Source: B25-G16 sp964549945 (GTDB taxonomy: Bacteria; Desulfobacterota; DSM-4660; Desulfatiglandales; B25-G16). Taken from it: DNA of 64,000 bases. The translations under genes and the position numbers were made by a program. Shown here one piece after another: positions 1 to 7,451 of the stretch. The first letter of the stretch is position 1, and each line of letters opens with the position of its first letter. Under the pieces are notes generated by a model that had not been told where the DNA came from, did no database searches, and saw only the letters and a program-made list of their open reading frames with translations. The stretch lies in contig CAZJXD010000003.1 of NCBI GenBank assembly GCA_964549945.1, forward strand, positions 66,709-130,708, written 5' to 3'.

Positions 1-103
1 GAATTGGCCCTTGTTTGCTGTTTCTCAGAAAGGATTTTCAACCCCGCATAAGCGGATTTCGGGTTACAGGGCACCGCTAGCTCCCCGCCTAGCACGACCA
101 AGG
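1..103 (-). ncRNA. ffs: Signal recognition particle RNA, Alu-type (large bacterial SRP RNA), 3' part cut by window edge
   Basis: Read on the minus strand from about 103 down to 1, the sequence begins with the motif GTGCTAGGCGGGGAG, then TAGCGGTGCCCTGTAACC, then a Cys-free hairpin region ATCCGCTTATGCGGGGTTGA. These match, from memory, the conserved Alu-domain start of Bacillus subtilis scRNA (GTGCTAAGCGGGGAGGTAG, GCGGTGCCCTGTA, ATCCGCTCTAGCAGGG). The S domain with the Ffh-binding loop lies outside the window. The 5' end is approximate. It sits about 20 bases past the stop of the IHF/HU gene on the same strand, so it may share that transcript or have its own promoter inside that gene. Confidence 0.85.
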
Positions 104-121
104 AATGGTTAAGGCATGGAT

Positions 122-403
122 TTACTCGGTATTATCGACCCTCTCTTTTAACTCTCTGCCTACCTTAAAAAATGGAAGTTTTTTTCCGTCAACCCTTATA
201 ATCTTTCCTGTTTTGGGATTTCTTCCGTTATAGCTGTCATAATTTTTTATCTTAAAGCTGCCCAATCCTCGTACCTCTATCCGGCTCCCGCCCGTGAGAG
301 ATTTTTCCATCTCCCTGAAAAAGGTATTGACCACGTCTTCCGCTGTCTTGATGGTGAGCTTTTCTGCCTTTGCCAGTGCCTCTACCAATTGGGATTTGTT
401 CAT
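122..403 (-). CDS. HU/IHF family DNA-binding protein (IHF beta-like)
   Basis: A 93-residue DNA-bending protein that would act as a dimer on the nucleoid. It has the family's full length, the DNA-binding arm with GRNPKTGK at about residues 60-67, and the C-terminal KKLPFFKVGRELKERV typical of delta-proteobacterial IHF-beta/HU proteins. The ATG at 403 follows a GAGGGGG ribosome-binding site. It is followed about 20 bases later on the same strand by the SRP RNA. HU and IHF cannot be separated with certainty by eye; the ending favours the IHF-beta side. Confidence 0.93.
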   Translation of the reverse strand: MNKSQLVEALAKAEKLTIKTAEDVVNTFFREMEKSLTGGSRIEVRGLGSFKIKNYDSYNGRNPKTGKIIRVDGKKLPFFKVGRELKERVDNTE

Positions 404-520
404 GATGCCCCCTCGCCCAAGAAGGAAAAAGTCAAAAGAATAGACACCTTAGACGGAAATAGAGTATTTTATAAATAATACCTGAAACCGTGTCAAGACA
501 AAATACCCTGGTAGATCCAC

Positions 521-937
521 CTAGGGAGTGATTTTGAACTCCAGGGTCTTCAAGACCTCATCCGCGGGTCCGAGCACATCCACATGCCAATCTCCGATTT
601 CATGGGCCTGAATCCTCTTCGAGCTATAGGTACGCCAGTTGGAGGATTTTACCGAGAGCGTCACCTTGGCCCTCTGCATACTTCCGAAATACCAGACATG
701 GGATATCTGGGTAGGACTTTGGGCACCTGTAATCTTGGTGAAGCAAACGAGCTTGCCTACCGAGGCCTCAAAGCTATCACCGGCACCGACGGGTTGTCGA
801 TCAACCACGTCTTTACAGATGAATGCTTCCGCTACTACCAGAGGGGCAGGCTCCTGGGCCATGCTCGTCACCACATGTGACAGGGGAATGATGATCAGAG
901 CGATAATAATGAGAAGCACATAATAAGTTCGTTTCAT
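521..937 (-). CDS. DUF2914 domain exported/anchored protein
   Basis: A 138-residue protein when started at the ATG at 937, which has an AAGGAGAG site 6 bases upstream; the longer frame to 982 lacks one. Residues about 4-27 form a hydrophobic signal or anchor segment. The rest fits DUF2914: a repeated pattern with GKLVCFTKI, ISHVWYFG and WRTYSSKRI, ending in a GDWHVDVLG strand. The domain is common in Desulfobacterota and its function is unknown. It probably lies in the periplasm, tethered by the N-terminal helix. It stands alone with no clear operon partner. Confidence 0.85.
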   Translation of the reverse strand: MKRTYYVLLIIIALIIIPLSHVVTSMAQEPAPLVVAEAFICKDVVDRQPVGAGDSFEASVGKLVCFTKITGAQSPTQISHVWYFGSMQRAKVTLSVKSSNWRTYSSKRIQAHEIGDWHVDVLGPADEVLKTLEFKITP

Positions 938-1086
938 AGCGTCTCTCCTTCTTTTAAAGAGTTTATCTCCATCTTTCGGCACATGCTGATATGGCTTTTA
1001 AGGATCACCCAGTGAAACCAACATGGTGTTCCCTCACTCAAGGGCCAGCGAGAAAGACAAAAGGGCAGTTGAGAGGCAGCCTCCAG

Positions 1087-1272
1087 TTACAACTCCTTTT
1101 TCACCAGGGGTTTTCCGCAGCAGGAAAATTCCGCGGGATCGCTGCAAGGTTCACAGCCGCACTCCTCGAGCGGAGTGCCCACCTCATCGCATTCCTTGAT
1201 CACCTGAAGTTCAAGGCCGCAATCCTCACACACGTAAATCTCGCCTTTTTTCATCTCGTGGCAACTCGGCAT
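1087..1272 (-). CDS. Desulforedoxin-like small iron protein with inserted Cys-rich loop
   Basis: A 61-residue, Cys-rich protein. The segment KGEIYVCEDCGLELQVIKE resembles the start of desulforedoxin and of the N-terminal domain of desulfoferrodoxin (GDVYKCELCG...). The final SCCGKPLVKKEL resembles its CC-containing end, so the four iron ligands would be CxxC and CC. Between them lies an extra stretch of about 20 residues with three more Cys (ECGCEPC), which is not in classical desulforedoxin. The ATG at 1272 has AGGAGG 8 bases upstream; a GTG at 1281 is the longer alternative. Likely a cytoplasmic electron carrier or a zinc/iron site protein. Confidence 0.7.
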   Translation of the reverse strand: MPSCHEMKKGEIYVCEDCGLELQVIKECDEVGTPLEECGCEPCSDPAEFSCCGKPLVKKEL

Positions 1273-1591
1273 GGTACACACCTCCTGTTACAATTAGAAA
1301 CACAGCGCACAAAAAATAGAGCACAAGGCGCACGGTCTTATGTCTTGTGCGTTTGGCCTGTTCAAATATATCTTAAAATAACAAAAACGAAGCGCGCATT
1401 CAAGTTATAAAATCGCTTCATAACCCCTTTGAGCCAAAGAAAATAGACCGGCATGAAGAGGAGAGAAAAACTATTGAAGAGACTGCCCCATCCTTGATAG
1501 AATTCTTGTAGTTATCCATGAACCTGATAGACGATATCATAGATGGAAACAAAGCCTATATGGATATGATTACAATAGAAGGAGCTATCCA
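1273..1591. other. Intergenic region, no gene seen
   Basis: 319 bases between the divergent desulforedoxin-like gene and the FolE2-like gene, so it should carry both promoters. It holds one short inverted repeat (GCACAAG at 1321-1327 and CTTGTGC at 1344-1350). An AGAAGGAGCT ribosome-binding site precedes the ATG at 1592. I see no convincing RNA gene. Confidence 0.4.
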
Positions 1592-2386
1592 ATGACAGGA
1601 ACCAGAAGATTTCTCGTTGATGTGGGCATCAAGGATCTCCCCTTTCCCATGAGGGTAGTCTCTGGGGTTGACCCGGAGGGACAGCATACGATCGCCAATA
1701 TCTCGGTCTCCGCCCGGATCATGCGCGAGTTCGAGGCGAGATGGATCGACAAGTTCATCCAGATCATCCACCGGCACAAGGACAGGATCGGCACCAGGAC
1801 CCTGAGCGAGAATATCATAGATTATCTCAAAGAGCTTGAGGCCACCGCGGTGAAGGTCGATTTCACCTATCCCTATTTCGTTGAGAAATCGACGCCAGTG
1901 TCCAGGGAAAAGTGCCTGGTGCGGTATCTGTGCACCTATGCGGCAAGGGCCTTTTCCATGACCGAGAGAGCGAAGAAACGCTTCACCATGGAAATCCCCG
2001 TGATTACCACCTACCCCGGATCAGACCCGGAGAAACCAGGCGGGCTGTTTGGACAGTTGAGCGTGGTGGAACTTGAGGTGGAATCAAAGAGGGACATCTA
2101 TCCCGAGGATCTCGTTGAGATGGTGGATCGGCACGCGCTCATGCCCATTTACTCCTTTCTGACCGAAGAGGATCAGATCTATGTCATCCAGAAGATTCAT
2201 AGCGAGGAGAAATCGAGCGTGGTGGTGACCGATGAGATCAAGAATGAGCTCTCCAAGAATCCCGATGTCGACTGGTACTCGGTGCGATCCTCGAACTACG
2301 GCATGCTTCATTCATACAGCACGATCATCGGCACCGAGAAGACCATGTGGGTTCCCTCAAGTGGGTTTGATAATGAGGGGATATAA
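1592..2386 (+). CDS. FolE2/MptA-family (GTP cyclohydrolase IB) homologue lacking catalytic residues
   Basis: A 264-residue protein that aligns along its length with GTP cyclohydrolase FolE2: VGIKDLPFPM near the start, ARIMREFEARWIDKFIQII, and a VRSSNYGMLHSYS end. In active FolE2 a CPCS...GAHNQRS loop supplies the metal-binding Cys and a His. Here the same place (residues 139-156) reads TYPGSDPEKPGGLFGQ, with no Cys and no His. The Glu of the DEKYVTEK region aligns with Gln200, and only one His (240) remains in the C-terminal HxH region. The fold is clear, but the known GTP cyclohydrolase chemistry (first step of folate/queuosine) seems unlikely. It has no folate gene next to it. Family call sure, function unknown. 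Confidence 0.8.
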   Translation: MTGTRRFLVDVGIKDLPFPMRVVSGVDPEGQHTIANISVSARIMREFEARWIDKFIQIIHRHKDRIGTRTLSENIIDYLKELEATAVKVDFTYPYFVEKSTPVSREKCLVRYLCTYAARAFSMTERAKKRFTMEIPVITTYPGSDPEKPGGLFGQLSVVELEVESKRDIYPEDLVEMVDRHALMPIYSFLTEEDQIYVIQKIHSEEKSSVVVTDEIKNELSKNPDVDWYSVRSSNYGMLHSYSTIIGTEKTMWVPSSGFDNEGI

Positions 2387-2387
2387 T

Positions 2388-2570
2388 CTACTCCCATATC
2401 GAGGTGAGGTCTATATATTCCCTGGCGATATCTTCCCGCATGGAGATCTTATCCGCATCGTCTTTGGTGAGCGGGGCCTGTAAAACCTTATACCCGATCT
2501 TGCCGGGATCCCCTGATGCTCCGATTACTGCAACCGACTGCGGCTCGAAAAGGAACTCCATATCCGTCAT
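2388..2570 (-). pseudogene. Remnant of NDP-forming acyl-CoA synthetase (CoA-binding domain start)
   Basis: Residues 4-30 (MEFLFEPQSVAVIGASGD, then PGKIGYKVL) are the start of the CoA-binding Rossmann domain of ADP-forming acetyl/acyl-CoA synthetases, which normally run to 450-700 residues. After about 31 residues the sequence changes to an unrelated-looking tail and stops at 60 residues. An internal deletion that joined the two ends of a larger gene is the likeliest cause. It converges on the FolE2-like gene with only one base between them. Confidence 0.65.
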
Positions 2571-2872
2571 TCCACGCTACCCCCTGAAGCTTATCTCTCT
2601 GGCTTAATAATAATGAAGAAGTGGTTAATGTAAATAGGGTAGAGCCTGTATTTTTTTTTAAAAGATACTGCATTTTGAGCTGAAAAGGCTTTTGAGTTAA
2701 GTGAGAAGGGATAATAAGCCGCATGAAATCGGCAAAAAGAGTTCCCTCATCCACGGAGGATATGTATAATCAACTGAAATAAGGATAATCATTGTCAGCT
2801 TCTTTTCATCGGGCTTCTCACCGATAAGCCTCTCGAAAGAGGGGGGAGGGCTTTACAAGCCTTTATACCACA
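2571..2872. other. Intergenic region, no gene seen
   Basis: 302 bases between the synthetase remnant and the B3/B4 gene. An 88-codon minus-strand frame at 2488-2754 looks like chance sequence. A GAGGGGGGAGGG stretch lies about 20 bases ahead of the B3/B4 start, too far to be a normal ribosome-binding site. Confidence 0.35.
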
Positions 2873-3532
2873 ATGACACCAACAATCACATTCGCTAAAT
2901 CATCCGAATACACGGCCCAGTACCCGGAGGTTGCCTTTGGGCTTGCCCTCATCTCGGGCTGTCAGAACTTCCATAATCCCCCGGGCTTTGATCAGCACAA
3001 ACGGAGGCTTCTCAGGAGGATGAGGAAGAGGGAGACCCTGACGGAGATCACAGGGCGAATAGAGATCTACGATCGGTTCTTCAATCGCTTCGGCCATCCA
3101 TGCCCCCTTCCGCAACACCTCAAGAGGACGGTACGCAGCGGCTTCCCGAGATACAATCTCATGGTAGATGCCCACTTCATGGCGGAGATGTGCGCAGGCA
3201 TCCTGGTTGCCGTTTCCGACTACGATCGTTTTGAGGGGGCGTTAACCCTGGACCTGGCAGATGAAGGAGAACACTGCATAGGGTTAGGCAACCGGGATAT
3301 GGTGACCGGACAGGGGGAGATCGTGCTGAGGGATGAGCGAGAGATCGTCTGTATCCTCTGTCAAGGTCCTGATGAAAAGACAAGGGCAACAGAGGACACC
3401 CGCAATGTCCTTTACTATGCCTATGCAGTCCCGGGTATTGGCGCTCGGTATCTGGAGGAAGGCCTCACCATTGCAGCGCAAACTACTTCTGAATTCGGAG
3501 GAGGTGCTATCGAGACAATAACAGTTTCCTAG
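2873..3532 (+). CDS. B3/B4 tRNA-binding-domain protein
   Basis: A 219-residue stand-alone B3/B4 domain protein, the fold found in the beta subunit of phenylalanyl-tRNA synthetase, where it can act in editing of mischarged tRNA. Seen: a PGFDQHKRRLLRRM-type helix early on, PRYNLMVDAHFMAEM near residue 95, and RNVLYYAYAVPGI near residue 183, all typical of this family. Length is normal for the free-standing form. Role could be trans-editing, but this is not established for the family. The ATG at 2873 has no clear ribosome-binding site, so the start is a little uncertain. Confidence 0.75.
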   Translation: MTPTITFAKSSEYTAQYPEVAFGLALISGCQNFHNPPGFDQHKRRLLRRMRKRETLTEITGRIEIYDRFFNRFGHPCPLPQHLKRTVRSGFPRYNLMVDAHFMAEMCAGILVAVSDYDRFEGALTLDLADEGEHCIGLGNRDMVTGQGEIVLRDEREIVCILCQGPDEKTRATEDTRNVLYYAYAVPGIGARYLEEGLTIAAQTTSEFGGGAIETITVS

Positions 3533-3621
3533 AGGCCTTATAAAGAATAGTCTCCACCCACTTGTTGCATTCTCTTTCCTACAAATGCCAGAATGCTCGC
3601 GTCTCCCTAAAGAAGGAAATT

Positions 3622-4671
3622 TTACTCTATGGTGATCCTCCCCTTGGGTTGTTCTACCACTTCACCGATTATGGCAGCATCCTTAATGCCTTGTTGATGG
3701 AGCCGTTCGAGTAAGACAGGTGCCTGAGCCTCGGGAACGGAGATGAGCAGTCCGCCTGATGTCTGCGCGTCAAAAAGGATCAGCAGCTTTTCATCTGATA
3801 TCTCAGAGGCATGCTCTATCATGGGGAGGCGAAAATCCCGATTTCGAATGGTGCCCCCGGGCACAAGTCCCATCTTCGCGTACTCTTCTGTGCCGGGGAG
3901 AATAGGAATCTTTGACGTGTAGACCGCCATCCCCACATCCTCTCCCTCGATCATCTCGCAGGCATGGCCCAGGAGTCCGAAGCCCGTGACATCGGTGCAG
4001 GCGTGAACTTCCATCTCTGTCATCAACTCCGATGCCGTTTTGTTCAGGGCAGTCATGCACTCAACAGAGCCGGCTACTGATCTCTCATCTGCCATTGCTC
4101 CCTTGAGCGCGGTATTAATGATCCCCGTACCCAGGGGCTTGGTAAGGATAAGCGTATCGCCCGCCCTGGCGCCCGTATTTCTGATCACCTTTTGTGGGTG
4201 GATGGTGCCCGCTACGGAGAGCCCGTACTTGAGCTCATTATTATCAACGCTGTGGCCCCCCACGAGGAGCACTCCTGCTTCTCGCATCTTATCCAGACCA
4301 CCCCTGAGCACCTCCTGCAGTATGGAGATATCCATTGTTTTGATGGGGAAGCAGATGATATTCATGGCCGCGATCGGTGTGCCGCCCATGGCGTAGACAT
4401 CGGACAGGGAGTTTGCCGCCGCAATCTGGCCGAAGGTGTAGGGATCATCCACTATCGGGGTAAAGAAATCCAATGAGAGCACTATCGCCAGATCCTCCCT
4501 CAGTTTATACACCCCGGCGTCCTCCGCGTGTTCCATTCCCACGATCAGGTTTGGATCGGAGATGAGCGGCAATCTGGACAGTGCCCTATGCAGGTCTCCC
4601 GGACCTATCTTGCAGGCTCACCCTGCACCGCTCACCGTTTCAGTGAGCCGTATATGTTCCTCGTTGCCCAT
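3622..4671 (-). CDS. selD: Selenophosphate synthetase containing selenocysteine (UGA at codon 18)
   Basis: Makes selenophosphate from selenide and ATP, the selenium donor for Sec-tRNA. The plain open frame begins only at 4572, but reading upstream in frame gives a full N-terminus from an ATG at 4671, with AAGGA 8 bases before it. Codon 18 (4618-4620) is UGA in the context SGAG-U-ACKIGP. This is exactly the catalytic Cys/Sec position followed by the essential Lys (Lys21 here; GCGCK in E. coli). Total 349 residues, the usual size. VLSLDFFTPIVDDPYTFGQIA and the GGTPIAAMNI region are diagnostic. A SECIS-like hairpin follows the UGA. Downstream of and on the same strand as a selenium-type LysR gene, with about 290 bases between. 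Confidence 0.96.
4589..4620 (-). promoter_or_regulatory. UGA selenocysteine codon and bacterial SECIS hairpin of selD
   Basis: On the minus strand the UGA (4620-4618) is followed by AGGTC-CGGGA-GACCT, a perfect 5-bp stem with a GG-containing loop centred about 19 bases after the UGA. A lower TGC/GCA stem closes it with a bulge. Position and GG loop fit the bacterial SECIS bound by SelB. Inference from sequence; the fold was not computed. Confidence 0.8.
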
Positions 4672-4962
4672 TTGAGATCCTTTTTACGGTCATTATGCTA
4701 TGATATATCTATAGTATCTCTAGTTTCCCCTGCAATCCCTTGAGGAAGATATATTAGGTATATTAATAAGTCAAATTAGAATATTAAATAATAAAGGCAT
4801 TAGTTATAGAGGGAATCAATAGAAAGCGGAGGGGTTGGGTGTTGAACGTGCCCAAGATAGAGAAGCGAGTTATCAAGGTTTTGACCTGTGATCCTTCGAG
4901 GGGAGAAAAGGGCGAGGGCCGTGAGATTTGTTCGTAGGATGAGGGGAGGCGTGTTGCTGGGC

Positions 4963-5862
4963 TCAAAGGCTGAACCTTTTTTCCTCCAGGAATTTGAGGA
5001 GTGCCTCTATTGCCGGGGAATGAGACCTTCCCCGCCGATGGACCGTAAAGAATTCACGCTGCAATTCCAGACCCTTGACTGGTACTTTCTTCAAAAGACC
5101 CAGCTTGATCTCCTTTTCTATCGCCCTTTCCGAGATAATGGAAACTCCGGCTCCACTTTCCACTGCTTTCTTCACCGCTGCCGTGCTTCCCATCCTCATC
5201 ACGATGTTGAGATCCGTTTCCTTCACGCCGATCTCCCTCAACCTGCGCTCTACCGTACCCCTTGTGCCGGAGCCGCTTTCGCGCAGGATAAAGGGGACTT
5301 TTCTTAGCTCTCCCACCGTGATCTGATCGTGTGGAAGCAATGGAGAGTGAACAGGAGCAATCAGCACGAGCTTCTCAGTGGAAAAACCGTGGAACACCAG
5401 CTTCTCGCTTCCTTCTCTTTGACCCACGACCCCTACCTCTACCTCATTCTCGATGACCTTTCGAATAATCTCCTTCGTATCGCCGATCGCGAGGTTGATT
5501 TCGATGCCGGGGTACTTTCCCTTGAACTCCGCCAGCAGACCGGGAAGGATATATTCTCCGGGAATGGTGCTCGCGCCGATTATGATCTCCCCCACGATCA
5601 ATCCCTTGAGCTGCGCAATAGCCTGCTCGGCTTCATCGGCGATTTGAAGGATTTTTCTGGCATACCCATACAGCAGCTTTCCGCTTCCGGTAACGCTCAC
5701 CTCTCTGCCTTGTCGATCCAACAATCTCGTACCTAACTCTTGCTCAAGCGCTCTGATCTGAAGGCTCACGGTTGGCTGGCTCAAAAATACCGCTTCGCTT
5801 GCCCTTGAGAAGCTCTTCTTCTCAACTACCGCGCAGAAAACCCTAAGCTGATTGAACTCCAT
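4963..5862 (-). CDS. LysR-family regulator, selenium metabolism-associated type
   Basis: A 299-residue LysR-type regulator. The winged helix-turn-helix covers residues 1-60 (QLRVFCAVVEKKSFSRASEA, LSQPTVSLQIRALEQELG), and a substrate-binding domain covers about 90-295. It closely resembles the LysR subfamily that sits beside selD and selenium genes in many Sec-using anaerobes. It lies about 290 bases upstream of selD on the same strand, and the small ORF at 5873-6148 ends 10 bases before it, so the three likely form one transcript or regulon. Effector unknown; selenium status is a guess from context. Confidence 0.88.
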   Translation of the reverse strand: MEFNQLRVFCAVVEKKSFSRASEAVFLSQPTVSLQIRALEQELGTRLLDRQGREVSVTGSGKLLYGYARKILQIADEAEQAIAQLKGLIVGEIIIGASTIPGEYILPGLLAEFKGKYPGIEINLAIGDTKEIIRKVIENEVEVGVVGQREGSEKLVFHGFSTEKLVLIAPVHSPLLPHDQITVGELRKVPFILRESGSGTRGTVERRLREIGVKETDLNIVMRMGSTAAVKKAVESGAGVSIISERAIEKEIKLGLLKKVPVKGLELQREFFTVHRRGRSHSPAIEALLKFLEEKRFSL

Positions 5863-5872
5863 ATCCCTCCAT

Positions 5873-6148
5873 TTACTCCGGTGACCATTGCACCTTTTCG
5901 AGGATTTCCCTTACAAAGGGGAGCACATATACCTCATCTCTATTAAAGGACGAGAGCGCCCTGGCCAGGATTTGTATACGTCTTTCAATCGGCTCAGATC
6001 GATCCAGAAAGACCTTGTAGGTGCCTTTCACCTTGCACAAGCCTCCCCCAGTGGAATACTCATCTGCTCCAAGTCTTTGGTATACAACTTCAACGCCAAG
6101 CTTGCGTGCAAGGCCTTCAAGATGTTCTAATACCTTATATGGCTCCAT
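5873..6148 (-). CDS. Conserved small protein of the selenium/LysR locus, function unknown
   Basis: A 91-residue cytoplasmic protein starting MEPYKVLEHLEGLARKLGV, with a middle strand GGLCKVKGTYKVFLD and an end YVLPFVREILEKVQW. I recognise no domain. It ends 10 bases ahead of the LysR ATG, so the two are probably cotranscribed. Codon use and composition look like a real gene. Context suggests a role linked to selenium metabolism or its control. Confidence 0.7.
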   Translation of the reverse strand: MEPYKVLEHLEGLARKLGVEVVYQRLGADEYSTGGGLCKVKGTYKVFLDRSEPIERRIQILARALSSFNRDEVYVLPFVREILEKVQWSPE

Positions 6149-6283
6149 GGTAGGTAGTTATTCAGAAGGAGAAGGAGTTCCTCTCTTCATGTTTCTTGCC
6201 AGCACAGCAGGATGCTGTGTGAACGAGATGGACCCTGTAGAATAGTATTGGACTTTTTTCTATACACCTTTCAATCGCGCATC

Positions 6284-6928
6284 TTACTGCCTTTTAGGAG
6301 AGATAATGAGTTTTTGGCCCGGGTGAATGGCTTGACTCGAGGTTATATTGTTGAGGCGACAGAGCTCATCAACGGAAAGCCCATACTTTAAGGCAATTCG
6401 ATAGAGGTTCTCTCCCCTTTGAACCTCATGAACTCTTCGTTTACCTGGGAAAACCCGTTTTCCTGTTGTGCTCCCAGGGGATTTGGTTCCTTTCACAACC
6501 GGGGTCGTTTCCTGCTCTCGCACCTCAAGCCTTTGAGCCAGCGCATCAACTCTTTGTGTGAGCGATTTGATCGATCTATCCGTGTCTTCCAAGGACTGTT
6601 TCAGCATGTTTCCCTGTTTTTGGAGCGTAGCGATCCCGAGTGCCGCCTCCTCGAGCCTCGTGAGCCTCTTCTCAAGAAGATCCACTCTCGTGCTGATTGC
6701 AGTGAGGTCCTTTTTTGAAAGCTCGCTGCTTCCCCCGGAGAAGAGAGCGATGAGAATGATTAAAAGGAGTATGCCCGCGCCTACGAGGATTAAAGTCCGT
6801 CTTTGGAATATGAGGTCAAGAAATGACTTCCGGGGTATTATGCTTTCATCATTGGGCGAATAGCCCATGCTCTCATCAATTTCTTCCTCGAACTCATCTA
6901 TCGTCCGTTTAAAGTGGTCCTCGTCCAT
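6284..6928 (-). CDS. Membrane-anchored coiled-coil protein with C-terminal LysM domain
   Basis: 214 residues. An acidic N-terminus (about 1-42) faces the cytoplasm, a transmembrane helix covers about 45-64 (TLILVGAGILLLIILIALF), a coiled coil covers about 70-140 (heptads around RVDLLEKRLTRLEE and SIKSLTQRVDALAQRL), a basic linker follows, and a LysM domain occupies about 165-211 (HEVQRGENLYRIALKYGLS, LCRLNNI, IHPGQKLII). It should bind peptidoglycan from the inner membrane. GAAAGGAGG precedes the ATG. Single gene; partner unknown. Confidence 0.85.
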   Translation of the reverse strand: MDEDHFKRTIDEFEEEIDESMGYSPNDESIIPRKSFLDLIFQRRTLILVGAGILLLIILIALFSGGSSELSKKDLTAISTRVDLLEKRLTRLEEAALGIATLQKQGNMLKQSLEDTDRSIKSLTQRVDALAQRLEVREQETTPVVKGTKSPGSTTGKRVFPGKRRVHEVQRGENLYRIALKYGLSVDELCRLNNITSSQAIHPGQKLIISPKRQ

Positions 6929-7166
6929 GAGTACCTCCTTTCAGGGTGCAAAATATGATAAAGACAAATAACTATAGCTAAAAATCTTAGTCAGTGCAAG
7001 AAATGGATTCCGCTGATATCTTTGTGCTCAAGCGCGATCCGCCGGGTCAACGCGAGGTGTTATTTTTTTTATACAGCCTAAAAATATTTTCACGCTTTAT
7101 TTGTTAAGATTTTAGCAATGATCGGCTAACTAATTGTTATTTAAAGAAATATTTTCAAATAAATAA

Positions 7167-7182
7167 TGGCATGATTTGTGCA
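7167..7182 (+). promoter_or_regulatory. Candidate sigma-54 promoter (-24/-12)
   Basis: TGGCATGATTTGTGCA carries the GG-N10-GC spacing required for a sigma-54 promoter. It lies in the 523-base gene-free stretch 6929-7451 and about 270 bases upstream of the CNB-PilZ gene, which would give a long leader. The rest of that stretch is AT-rich on its left side and otherwise featureless. One match in a long window can be chance. Confidence 0.4.
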
Positions 7183-7451
7183 CAAAAATTATACAGGGAT
7201 AATTGTGAGCGCTACCTAACCCTGAAAAGCTGTTTGAGAGGGGAGGTGGTAGAGTCTCCCAAAGGGTTTATCAAGGGGCCATGCTCTATTCCCTTATAGA
7301 GATACAAGGCATAGATGAGATATTGGAGATCGTCGCGGGAAAGAGCTTGGGTCTTTAAACGAGCGCAGCAGTATATTAGCTACACTGCAAAATATGAGCT
7401 CGGTGCATCTTATAATAGGGAAGTTGAATCTGGTGAGCAAAGGAGGCTGTG

